NCBI GenBank assembly: GCA_003694235.1
Contig: RFKO01000307.1
Coordinates: 1-9,872, forward strand
Source: Anaerolineae bacterium
GTDB lineage: Bacteria > Chloroflexota > Anaerolineae > Anaerolineales > UBA11858
Direction of reading: 5' to 3'
DNA length: 9,872 bases
The position numbers and the translations under genes were made by a program. The notes beneath the pieces were generated by a model. The model was not told the origin of the DNA. It did not search any database and was given only the letters and a program-made list of their open reading frames with translations. This document shows, in pieces, positions 1 to 5,541 of this stretch; the first letter of the stretch is position 1, and the number at the start of each line of letters is the position of its first letter.

Positions 1-603
1 AACGTCCTCAGGGGTGAGATCGAAAGCCGAGCGCTCTTTGGTCGGTTCGGCGTTCAGAAAGGGGGCGATGTCCACGCCGTTGGGGATGACTTCAATTTCG
101 GCTTTCACCCCCAGAGAGCGCAGCACCTTTGCCATCCCCGCAGAGGGGGCGATGACCAGGTCAACCGAATCGCAGAAGTTCCCCAGATAAGCCTTGAGGA
201 ACATCTCGCCGATGCCTTCTGGCAGGTAGGGCATGTATGCCTGGATGTAGAGGTCATAGCGGGTGTGATTGGTGAATACGACGGGAATGCCGCGCGGCTT
301 GCAGTTAATCAGCGCCAGACCGCCGCTGAGAAAAGGGTGATGGACGTGCACAACGTCCATGGTGTGAAGCAGTTTGCGAGCTTCACGTGTGTGGCGGATG
401 TTGAGATAAAAGCCGGTGTTGCTCAGCGGCACACCCGGCGAGCGAATGATGTTGCTCTCCTCGTCCTGGTAATCCTCGCCCCCGAAGGTGAACACAAAGA
501 CCTCGTGTCCCTGTGATTCCAGGTAGCGTTTGTTCAGTTCGATGTAGTTGGTTACCCCGCTGATGTGCGGTTTGTAGATGTCTGCCATCATGCCGATGCG
601 CAT
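1..603 (-). CDS. GT4-family glycosyltransferase, N-terminal part (cut by window edge)
   Basis: The first 201 codons of a GT-B fold glycosyltransferase; the C-terminal nucleotide-sugar-binding half lies outside the window. The protein starts MRIGMMADIYKPHISGV, the usual first strand and glycine-rich loop of family 4 enzymes. It continues with VVHVHHPF (about residues 84-91), FTNHTRYDLY (about 110-119), VIAPSAGM (about 150-157) and the domain-hinge motif IPNGVD (about 173-178). Family members move a sugar from an activated donor to a lipid or glycan acceptor at the inner face of the membrane. The central part resembles diacylglycerol glucosyltransferases and PimB-like mannosyltransferases, and the nearby plsY makes a lipid acceptor plausible, but the exact substrate cannot be read. 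The ATG start is supported by AGGAG six bases upstream. The gene is divergent from the membrane-protein gene at 700. Confidence 0.9.
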   Translation of the reverse strand, partial: MRIGMMADIYKPHISGVTNYIELNKRYLESQGHEVFVFTFGGEDYQDEESNIIRSPGVPLSNTGFYLNIRHTREARKLLHTMDVVHVHHPFLSGGLALINCKPRGIPVVFTNHTRYDLYIQAYMPYLPEGIGEMFLKAYLGNFCDSVDLVIAPSAGMAKVLRSLGVKAEIEVIPNGVDIAPFLNAEPTKERSAFDLTPEDV

Positions 604-635
604 AGCCTGCTCCTGGCTTGGGTGTGCTGCTCTGT

Positions 636-675
636 GTGAATCTTACCATGAGATTTTCTCCGATTGCAGATTCAC
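636..675. promoter_or_regulatory. Inverted repeat in divergent promoter region (possible operator)
   Basis: Perfect 8-bp arms GTGAATCT (636-643) and AGATTCAC (668-675) lie 32 bp apart start to start, about three helical turns. They fall in the 96-bp spacer between the two divergent genes. The right arm overlaps the end of the -35 hexamer proposed for the rightward gene. The left arm overlaps TAAGAT (640-645 on the minus strand), a weak -10 candidate for the glycosyltransferase. The position fits a regulator dimer controlling both genes, but an 8-bp repeat can arise by chance. Confidence 0.35.
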
Positions 676-693
676 GCGCAGAGAGGGTAAAAT
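664..693 (+). promoter_or_regulatory. Sigma70-type promoter giving a probable leaderless mRNA
   Basis: TTGCAG at 664-669 and TAAAAT at 688-693 are separated by 18 bp and match the housekeeping -35/-10 consensus well. The GTG start of the membrane-protein gene begins at 700, only six bases after the -10, so transcription would start at or next to the start codon. The nearest purine-rich stretch (GAGAGGG, 681-687) lies upstream of the -10 and would not be in the RNA. Leaderless translation is therefore the simplest reading. Confidence is limited because no transcript data exist. Confidence 0.55.
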
Positions 694-699
694 GCGGGC

Positions 700-1512
700 G
701 TGGCTCAACGCAAACACCTGCCTCCGATCGATCGCCTCGGCACGCTGACGGCCAGCCTGATGTTAGCGTTTGTGCTGGCGCGTTACATTCAAATTCCGGC
801 CTTCGCGGTGACGGTCGCGCTGCCCGGCGCACAGCTGGAGTGGCACTTCGACATGACCACGTTGCTGGCGCTTTTCGTGGTCGGGCTGACGGCCAGCGGG
901 GTGGACTGGCTGCTGCGCGAGCACCCCCTGATGGCCGGGCAGGGCACGGCACAGCACTGGCTGTTGCCGGCGCTGACCGCCTGGGCGGTGGGCAGTCTGC
1001 TGCTGCGGCAGCCTTCCGGCGCTGTGTGGTGGGGAGCTTTCGTCGGCGGTTCGGCGCTGTTGATGCTGGTGGTGGTGGCGGAGTACATCACTATCGATCC
1101 GCAAGACCTGCGCTGGCCGATGGCAAGCATCGGGCTGGCCATGGTCGGTTATACCCTCTTTCTGCTGCTGGCGGTGCTGGTACGTTCCCGCGGTGGGCGC
1201 ATGTTTATCACCGTGCCCCTGGTTACGCTGGCAGCCGCGCTGGTGGGATTGCGTCTGCTGCGCTTGCGATATCCCTGGCGGGTAGCCTGGCGAGCCGGGG
1301 CGGTGGTCGCGTTGGTGAGCGGGCAGGTAGCCATGGCGTTGTTTTATCTGCCGCTTTCGCCTTTGAGGTATGCCTTGATGCTGGTGGGATTGCTGTACGC
1401 GCTGGTTTCACTGGCGGAAAATGCGCTCAATCAACTGGAAGGCGCTCGGCTGGCATTTGAACCGGTGCTGGTGTTTGTGCTCACCTGGGCTGTGGCGCTG
1501 TTGGCCCTCTGA
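700..1512 (+). CDS. Polytopic membrane protein of unknown function
   Basis: A 270-residue, very hydrophobic protein with about eight or nine membrane segments, roughly at residues 15-35, 52-72, 85-101, 107-130, 139-161, 167-188, 197-217, 222-243 and 253-270. Short Arg-rich cytoplasmic loops occur, such as RSRGGR (about 162-167) and RLLRLRYPWR (about 184-193). I see no transport, catalytic or binding motif and do not recognise a named family with certainty; it has the look of lineage-conserved DUF membrane proteins. The GTG start is chosen because it sits six bases after a good -10 and opens the frame that contains all the membrane segments; the ATG at 692 is out of frame. It ends 80 bp before plsY on the same strand and may be cotranscribed with it. 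Confidence 0.8.
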   Translation: MAQRKHLPPIDRLGTLTASLMLAFVLARYIQIPAFAVTVALPGAQLEWHFDMTTLLALFVVGLTASGVDWLLREHPLMAGQGTAQHWLLPALTAWAVGSLLLRQPSGAVWWGAFVGGSALLMLVVVAEYITIDPQDLRWPMASIGLAMVGYTLFLLLAVLVRSRGGRMFITVPLVTLAAALVGLRLLRLRYPWRVAWRAGAVVALVSGQVAMALFYLPLSPLRYALMLVGLLYALVSLAENALNQLEGARLAFEPVLVFVLTWAVALLAL

Positions 1513-1583
1513 TGTCAGCAACCAAAATGCACAGCCTGGGTTAAAACGGGTGCAATTTCGTTCGCTCGGGTTCTGGACATCAG
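1509..1583 (+). promoter_or_regulatory. Nested inverted repeats between the membrane-protein gene and plsY
   Basis: An outer perfect 8-bp pair, CTGATGTC (1509-1516, containing the upstream stop codon) and GACATCAG (1576-1583), encloses an inner 5-bp pair TGCAC (1528-1532) and GTGCA (1550-1554). In a read-through transcript the outer stem would pair the first two bases of the plsY Shine-Dalgarno AGGAGG (1582-1587). It could couple plsY translation to ribosomes finishing the upstream gene. The loops are large and the stability is modest, so this is a weak call. The rest of the spacer shows no clear promoter. Confidence 0.3.
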
Positions 1584-1592
1584 GAGGAAATC

Positions 1593-2273
1593 ATGCAATA
1601 CGCTCTTTACATCGTTGTTTTGCTCCTTTCGTACCTGATTGGGGCGATTCCCATGGGGTATATCATGGTTAAGCTGACGACCGGTCAGGATGTGCGGCGG
1701 ATTCAGAGCGGGCGCACGGGTGCGACCAACGCCATGCGGGCGGCCGGTTTCTGGGTGGGTCTGGCTACCAGTCTGGCAGATGTGGGCAAGGGGATGCTTT
1801 CGGTATGGCTAGCGCGCAATCTGGTCTCCCTCACGCCCTGGTGGCTGGAGGTGCTGGCCCCGGTTGTGGTCATCTTTGGGCATAACTACTCTATTTTCAC
1901 GCTCAGCCGCGATGAGCAGGGGCGTCTGCGGATTGGCGGCGGCGCCGGGGGGGCGCCCAGCGTGGGCGGGGCGGCCGGTCTGTGGTGGCCGATGCTCTTC
2001 ATCCTGGTGCCGCTGGGGGCGTTGATCCTGTTCGGGGTTGGCTACGCTTCGGTCGCCACCATGAGCGTGCCGCTTCTCGCCGCACTGATTTTCGCCTGGC
2101 GCGCCTATCTGGGGCTGTCCCCCTGGTATTACCTGTGGTATTGTTTTCTGGCCGAGATTTTGATCCTGTGGGCGCTGCGGCCCAATATCCGGCGTCTGAT
2201 GAACGGCACCGAACGCGGTGTGGGGTGGCGCGCCAAACGGCAGAAGGCACGCCAGGCGCAGCAACAGGATTAG
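1593..2273 (+). CDS. plsY: Acyl-phosphate:glycerol-3-phosphate 1-O-acyltransferase PlsY
   Basis: Integral membrane enzyme that moves an acyl chain from acyl-phosphate to glycerol-3-phosphate, making lysophosphatidic acid, the first step of phospholipid synthesis in most bacteria. At 226 residues it is slightly longer than usual (about 200). Family motif 1 is seen as SYLIGAIPMGY (residues 13-23) and the phosphate-loop-like segment as QSGRTGATNAMR (38-49), where the usual GSGNxGATN has GRTGATN. GHNYSIF (about 96-102) matches the start of motif 2, but the usual FKGGKG is replaced by an insert ending GGGAGGAP. GYASVAT matches motif 3. Hydrophobic segments cover about 3-22, 85-105, 128-155 and 160-195, and the tail is basic. 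AGGAGG at 1582-1587 with a 5-bp spacer fixes the ATG. The gene converges with the PEBP gene, overlapping by four bases at the stops. Confidence 0.9.
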   Translation: MQYALYIVVLLLSYLIGAIPMGYIMVKLTTGQDVRRIQSGRTGATNAMRAAGFWVGLATSLADVGKGMLSVWLARNLVSLTPWWLEVLAPVVVIFGHNYSIFTLSRDEQGRLRIGGGAGGAPSVGGAAGLWWPMLFILVPLGALILFGVGYASVATMSVPLLAALIFAWRAYLGLSPWYYLWYCFLAEILILWALRPNIRRLMNGTERGVGWRAKRQKARQAQQQD

Positions 2274-2809
2274 CGACCGTACAGGCCAATCAGTTCGCCA
2301 TAGCCGAGGATGTGGTTTTGCATGGCGCGCTCCACCTCGGCTTTGGTGGCTCCGGCGGAGAGCTCCAGCATGGTATCCAGGGCGTATATCTTGAAGAAGT
2401 AGCGATGTGGTTTGCCGGGGGGCGGGCAGGGGCCGCCATAGCCTGGACTGCGCCAGCTGTTGCGCCCCTGCGTCCCCACCCCCTGCACGCCTTCGGGCAG
2501 CGAGCGCGTCTCGGGGGGGATATCAAAGAGCACCCAGTGAATCCAGGTGCCGACCGGCGCATCAGGATCATCCACGATCAGCACAAAGCTCTGTGTGTTG
2601 CTGGGGACAACCGTCCAGCGGAGTTCGGGCGAGACATCTTTCCCGTCGCAGGTGTATCGCTCCGGGATGGTTTGTTGATGCTCGAAAGCAGGACTGGTCA
2701 GGTCAATGCGCATCATCTCTTCCGCTCCTTTCTCTGGATGAGTCGGCGCCGCCGTGCAGGCGGTCAATGCCAGTAAGAGGAAAGGGAATGGAATCCACCG
2801 CAATCTCAT
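2270..2809 (-). CDS. YbhB/YbcL-type PEBP (Raf kinase inhibitor-like) lipoprotein
   Basis: A 179-residue phosphatidylethanolamine-binding-protein family member, exported and lipid-anchored. The N-terminus has MRLR, a hydrophobic core and the lipobox L15-T16-A17-C18, so Cys18 should carry the lipid. The mature domain shows the family signatures YTCDGKDVSPELRW, DDPDAPVGTWIHW and GYGGPCPPPGKPHRY, which build the anion-binding pocket (Asp, His and Pro residues). The bacterial ligand is not known, so no substrate is assigned. The start follows GGAGG by six bases, and the ATG lies one base after the cyclase stop, so it is probably the last gene of the operon read from 6481. A second Met pair after the lipobox (about residues 32-33) would give a cytosolic form, but the clear lipobox and RBS favour the longer start. 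The 3' end overlaps the plsY stop tail to tail. Confidence 0.9.
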   Translation of the reverse strand: MRLRWIPFPFLLLALTACTAAPTHPEKGAEEMMRIDLTSPAFEHQQTIPERYTCDGKDVSPELRWTVVPSNTQSFVLIVDDPDAPVGTWIHWVLFDIPPETRSLPEGVQGVGTQGRNSWRSPGYGGPCPPPGKPHRYFFKIYALDTMLELSAGATKAEVERAMQNHILGYGELIGLYGR

Positions 2810-2810
2810 G

Positions 2811-3470
2811 CTATGCCTCCGACGGCGTGATCAGGATGGCCCGCGCCGGCGCGCCATCGCTGCCGGGGATGTTGAGCGGCAGGCAGTAGAGCAGGTATTC
2901 TCCTGGAGAGACGGCAGCCAGATTCAAACCTTCCAGCGGGATGACGCCGGCCTGGAGTAAGATGCGATGGGTGGGTATGGGGTCGCGAAAAGGCGCCACC
3001 GAGAGGTAATCCACGCCTACCAGACGGATGCCTTGATCCACAACCCATTGCGCGGCATCGGCGTCCAGCGCCAGGAAATCCTCGTGAAAGGCCGCCTCGC
3101 GGCGCGCCCACAGGGCGGAGTTAGGCGTCTTGAGCAGCAGACGGGTTGTGCCGGAGGGGATGTCCGCGGCGCGCAAATCGTCTGCGGAGATGGCGTCGCC
3201 GGCCGGATGAAGTTCCACCACCCGCGCCGGGCCGGTGAGGACGGACAGGTCCAGGCTTTCCACGCCGGTCGCCTCGTCACCCAGAAAGTGGCAGGGGGCG
3301 TCCACGTGCGTGCCGATGTGTACGGTCGCGCTGATGTGGGTGACGTTGGCGTCGGCGCCTTCTGCCATTTTGCTGATGCGATGCAGTTCGATGCGGGGGT
3401 CGCCGGGCCAGGTGGGCAATTGAGGGGTGATGGGGAGGGAGATATCGTAGATGTGGCTTTTTTGGTTCAT
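2811..3470 (-). CDS. Cyclase-family metal-dependent hydrolase (kynurenine formamidase-like)
   Basis: A 219-residue member of the cyclase/arylformamidase family, which includes bacterial KynB (N-formylkynurenine to kynurenine plus formate) and various amide or ester hydrolases. The N-terminal YDISLPI and LPTWPGDP (about residues 8-14 and 18-25) are typical. The metal-binding signature HIGTHVDAPCHF is complete: H51, H55, D57 and H61. GVDYLSV and a short C-terminal region ending in LPLNIPGSDGAPAR complete the fold. The length is normal. No tryptophan-degradation genes are present, so kynurenine is only one candidate. With an upstream acyltransferase and racemase, an amide hydrolase acting on an N-acyl amino acid is also conceivable (inference). 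There is no Shine-Dalgarno: the ATG is the last of five ATGs in an 8-bp repeat, 43 bp after the enolase stop. Confidence 0.85.
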   Translation of the reverse strand: MNQKSHIYDISLPITPQLPTWPGDPRIELHRISKMAEGADANVTHISATVHIGTHVDAPCHFLGDEATGVESLDLSVLTGPARVVELHPAGDAISADDLRAADIPSGTTRLLLKTPNSALWARREAAFHEDFLALDADAAQWVVDQGIRLVGVDYLSVAPFRDPIPTHRILLQAGVIPLEGLNLAAVSPGEYLLYCLPLNIPGSDGAPARAILITPSEA

Positions 3471-3502
3471 TGGTTCATCAGTTCATCAGTTCATCAGTTC
3501 AT
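3463..3502 (-). repeat. 8-bp tandem repeat forming an ATGA start/stop ladder before the cyclase gene
   Basis: Five units, ATGAACTG three times then ATGAACCA twice, read on the minus strand, with ATGs beginning at 3502, 3494, 3486, 3478 and 3470. The period of 8 puts successive ATGs in different frames. Units 1-3 each encode Met-Asn-stop and unit 4 encodes Met-Asn-Gln-stop. Each TGA overlaps or abuts the ATG of the next unit, and the fifth ATG is the cyclase start. It occupies nearly all of the 43-bp gap to the preceding stop codon. Confidence 0.8.
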
Positions 3503-3513
3503 TTGTTCGTTGG

Positions 3514-4668
3514 TCAGGGGAAGGTGGCTTTACGGATGGTGAAGCGTTCCAGGGCTTCGCGGTCGATGGTCACGCCCAGGCCGGGACGGTCGGGGACGTC
3601 TATCGTGCTGTCGGGGTTCAGGGTGAAGACCTCGTGGGTGATGTCGCGGGCGTAGTAGCGTGCAGTGGCCGAGATGTCGCCGGGCAGACGGAAGTTGGGC
3701 AGCGAGGCCAGCGCCAGGTTGGCGGCCCGCCCGACGCCGGTTTCCAACATGCCGCCGCACCAGACCGGCACGTCTTGCTGCTGGCACAGATCGTGAATGC
3801 GTCGGGCATTGAGCAGGCCGCCGACGCGCCCCTGCTTGATGTTGATCACCCGACAGGCCTGCATCTCCAACGCCTGCCGCGCCTGCCGTACGCCGGTGAT
3901 GCTTTCGTCCAGGCAGAGCGGGGTGCGAAACTGGCGTTGCAGGCGGCTGTGGTCCCACAGGTCGTCCTCTGCCAGCGGTTGTTCGATCAGCAGCAGGTTG
4001 AAATCATCCAGGGGGCGCAGGGCGGCAGCTGTTTCGAGCGTATAGGCTGAATTGGCGTCCACCTGGAGCGGCAGGTCGGGGAAGCGGGCGCGCACGGCCT
4101 CTACTTCGCCGATGTCTCTGCCGGGCTTGATTTTCAATTTGACGCGGCGGTACCCCTGGGAGACGTACGCCTCCACCACGCGCACCAGTTCCTGCGGCGA
4201 GGCCTGCAGGCCGACGGAGACGCCCACCGGCACGCGGGTTCTCTCGCCGCCCAGCAGGGCGCGCAACGGCTGACCGCTGGCTTTGCCGATGCGATCCCAC
4301 AAGGCCATTTCCACGCCTGCCTTGGCCATCTGGTGGCCTTTGATGTGCGCCAGCCGGCGCTGGAGGTCGGCAGGATCGTTGATCTCGGCTTCCAGCAAGG
4401 CCGGCAGGATGAATTCTGTGTAGATGTGCCAGGCTGTTCCGGTGGTCTCGTAGGCGTAGCCGGGGTCGCGGTCGGCCACGCACTCTCCCCAACCGGTCAG
4501 CCCGTCGGCGCGCCACTCGATCAGGATGCACTCGCGTGCGTGAATGCGCCCGAAGGAAGTTTCAAAAGGGGCCTGCAGCGGCATGCGCAGGTGGTAGAGG
4601 GTGAACTGGTGTGTTGGTTGCATTGGTTGCATTGGTTGTATTAGTTGCATTGGTTGCATTGGTTGCAT
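3514..4668 (-). CDS. menC: Enolase-superfamily enzyme: o-succinylbenzoate synthase / N-succinylamino acid racemase type
   Basis: A 384-residue muconate-lactonizing-subgroup enzyme of the MenC/NSAR family. All active-site elements are present: the KxK pair K177/K179 in VKLKIKPG, metal ligands D204 (VDAN), E229 (IEQP) and D254 (LDES), the opposite base K278 (NIKQGRVGG), and the barrel-end motif CGGMLETGVGRAAN (304-317). The N-terminal capping domain starts at FTLYHLRMPL. Such enzymes dehydrate SHCHC to o-succinylbenzoate in menaquinone synthesis and/or racemize N-succinyl amino acids. The upstream GNAT gene favours the racemase role, and no men genes are visible. The first 18 residues are a (Met-Gln-Pro)n tract from a 9-bp DNA repeat, giving five possible in-frame ATGs (4668, 4659, 4650, 4632, 4623). 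None has a Shine-Dalgarno, so the exact start is uncertain. It lies in the same frame as the GNAT gene, nine bases after that gene's TGA. Confidence 0.88.
   Translation of the reverse strand: MQPMQPMQLIQPMQPMQPTHQFTLYHLRMPLQAPFETSFGRIHARECILIEWRADGLTGWGECVADRDPGYAYETTGTAWHIYTEFILPALLEAEINDPADLQRRLAHIKGHQMAKAGVEMALWDRIGKASGQPLRALLGGERTRVPVGVSVGLQASPQELVRVVEAYVSQGYRRVKLKIKPGRDIGEVEAVRARFPDLPLQVDANSAYTLETAAALRPLDDFNLLLIEQPLAEDDLWDHSRLQRQFRTPLCLDESITGVRQARQALEMQACRVINIKQGRVGGLLNARRIHDLCQQQDVPVWCGGMLETGVGRAANLALASLPNFRLPGDISATARYYARDITHEVFTLNPDSTIDVPDRPGLGVTIDREALERFTIRKATFP
4615..4668 (-). repeat. 9-bp tandem repeat at the start of the enolase gene
   Basis: Six units of consensus ATGCAACCA on the minus strand: 4668-4660, 4659-4651, 4650-4642 (ending CTA), 4641-4633 (ATA in place of ATG), 4632-4624 and 4623-4615. 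The degenerate unit CACCAACCA precedes them. The period is a multiple of three, so the reading frame is kept and the array encodes a Met-Gln-Pro tract. On the plus strand the unit contains ATTGGTT, shared with part of the 8-bp array at 3463-3502. Confidence 0.85.
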
Positions 4669-4677
4669 TGGTTGGTG

Positions 4678-5541
4678 TCAGAAGGTGCTTTCGCCGTGGC
4701 TGAGGACGTAGAAGCTGCGCGGCGAGGTGCCGGAGAGAAAGACGAAGTCGGTGATCAGGAAACCCTGGCGGAACAGTTCTTCCAGTAAGTGGCGGCTGTG
4801 TAAGCGCCAGGATAGCCCCAGTTGCGGGTCCGCGCGGCGCAAGGCGGGGAAGTCGGAGGGGATTTCCAGCAGCAGGATGTTGTCGTCGAACTTTTCGGCA
4901 GCGATGTCCATTGGTTCGGGCCAGCCATCGGGGCGCAGTCGGCTGGGATTGATGATTTGCGCGCCGCTGGCCAGAAAATGTGCCAGGTCCAGTGAGCGGC
5001 GGGAGGCGGTGCTCAGCCGTTGACGGACGCGCGGGGTGTTCACCCACCAGTCCACCAGCAGGCGGTCGGTGGGGATGCCGGCGTTCAGGCCGTCGCGTAA
5101 TTCGCCGTAGTATTCACGGATATAGGTGCTGCACACCGCGCCCAGCTTGGCGATGTTCAGGCGGGCGTTGCGGCTGAGCAGGGGATCGTAAGTCCATTGG
5201 ATCAGGTCGAGGCCCTGGGCGCGTACCATCTGCCATTGGGCGCGCTTGAGGCGAAAGCCCAGCCCGCGGTCGCGGTAATCCGGATGGATGCCGGCCATGT
5301 GCGAGGCGTGCATTGGGCTCAGGCCGTGCGGCGTTTTTCTCAGGCCGGGGAAGCCGAACACGAAGCCGATCAGCCGCTCGCCGTCGAAAGCGCCGATCAC
5401 CAACCCGCCGTGTTCCACCGCGGCGCGCAGCATGTGCACCGGCACGATCTCCGTCTCGTTGCCCGGCCACACCACTCGTTGCAGGTCCTCCACCTGTCGC
5501 AGTTCTGCAGGGGTTTCCAGCAAACGGATTTCAATTTCCAT
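4678..5541 (-). CDS. GNAT-superfamily acyltransferase (COG3375-like, predicted partner of the racemase)
   Basis: A 287-residue protein with an N-terminal GNAT domain. The strand and helix MEIEIRLLETPAELRQVEDL opens the fold. The acyl-CoA pyrophosphate-binding motif is RDRGLG (residues 90-95), after AGIHPDY. WTYDPLLSRNARLNIAKLGA (about 116-135) resembles the segment typical of COG3375 proteins. A C-terminal extension of more than 100 residues is also typical of that group. In Geobacillus and relatives, a GNAT N-succinyltransferase is encoded beside NSAR and acts on D-amino acids, so succinyl-CoA:D-amino acid transfer is the best inference here. I chose the ATG at 5541, which overlaps the SDR end by 11 bp. 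An in-frame ATG at 5565 adds eight residues (overlap 35 bp). Neither has a Shine-Dalgarno, which suggests coupling to SDR translation. Confidence 0.85.
   Translation of the reverse strand: MEIEIRLLETPAELRQVEDLQRVVWPGNETEIVPVHMLRAAVEHGGLVIGAFDGERLIGFVFGFPGLRKTPHGLSPMHASHMAGIHPDYRDRGLGFRLKRAQWQMVRAQGLDLIQWTYDPLLSRNARLNIAKLGAVCSTYIREYYGELRDGLNAGIPTDRLLVDWWVNTPRVRQRLSTASRRSLDLAHFLASGAQIINPSRLRPDGWPEPMDIAAEKFDDNILLLEIPSDFPALRRADPQLGLSWRLHSRHLLEELFRQGFLITDFVFLSGTSPRSFYVLSHGESTF

Noticed and set aside
640..645. TAAGAT on the minus strand as -10 for the glycosyltransferase
   Set aside because: The match is partial and no -35 sits at the right distance; it is mentioned only in connection with the inverted repeat.
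618..1460. Plus-strand open frame of 280 codons overlapping the membrane-protein gene
   Set aside because: Its translation is a Gly/Ala/Arg-rich shadow. The overlapping frame from 700 gives a coherent membrane protein with a promoter at its start.
1982..2776. Plus-strand open frame of 264 codons over plsY and PEBP
   Set aside because: It covers parts of two genes with clear family motifs in other frames and has no motif of its own.
3463..3516. Short regular repeats as a CRISPR or attachment site
   Set aside because: Units are 8 bp without spacers and lie between two operon genes; it is a simple tandem repeat.
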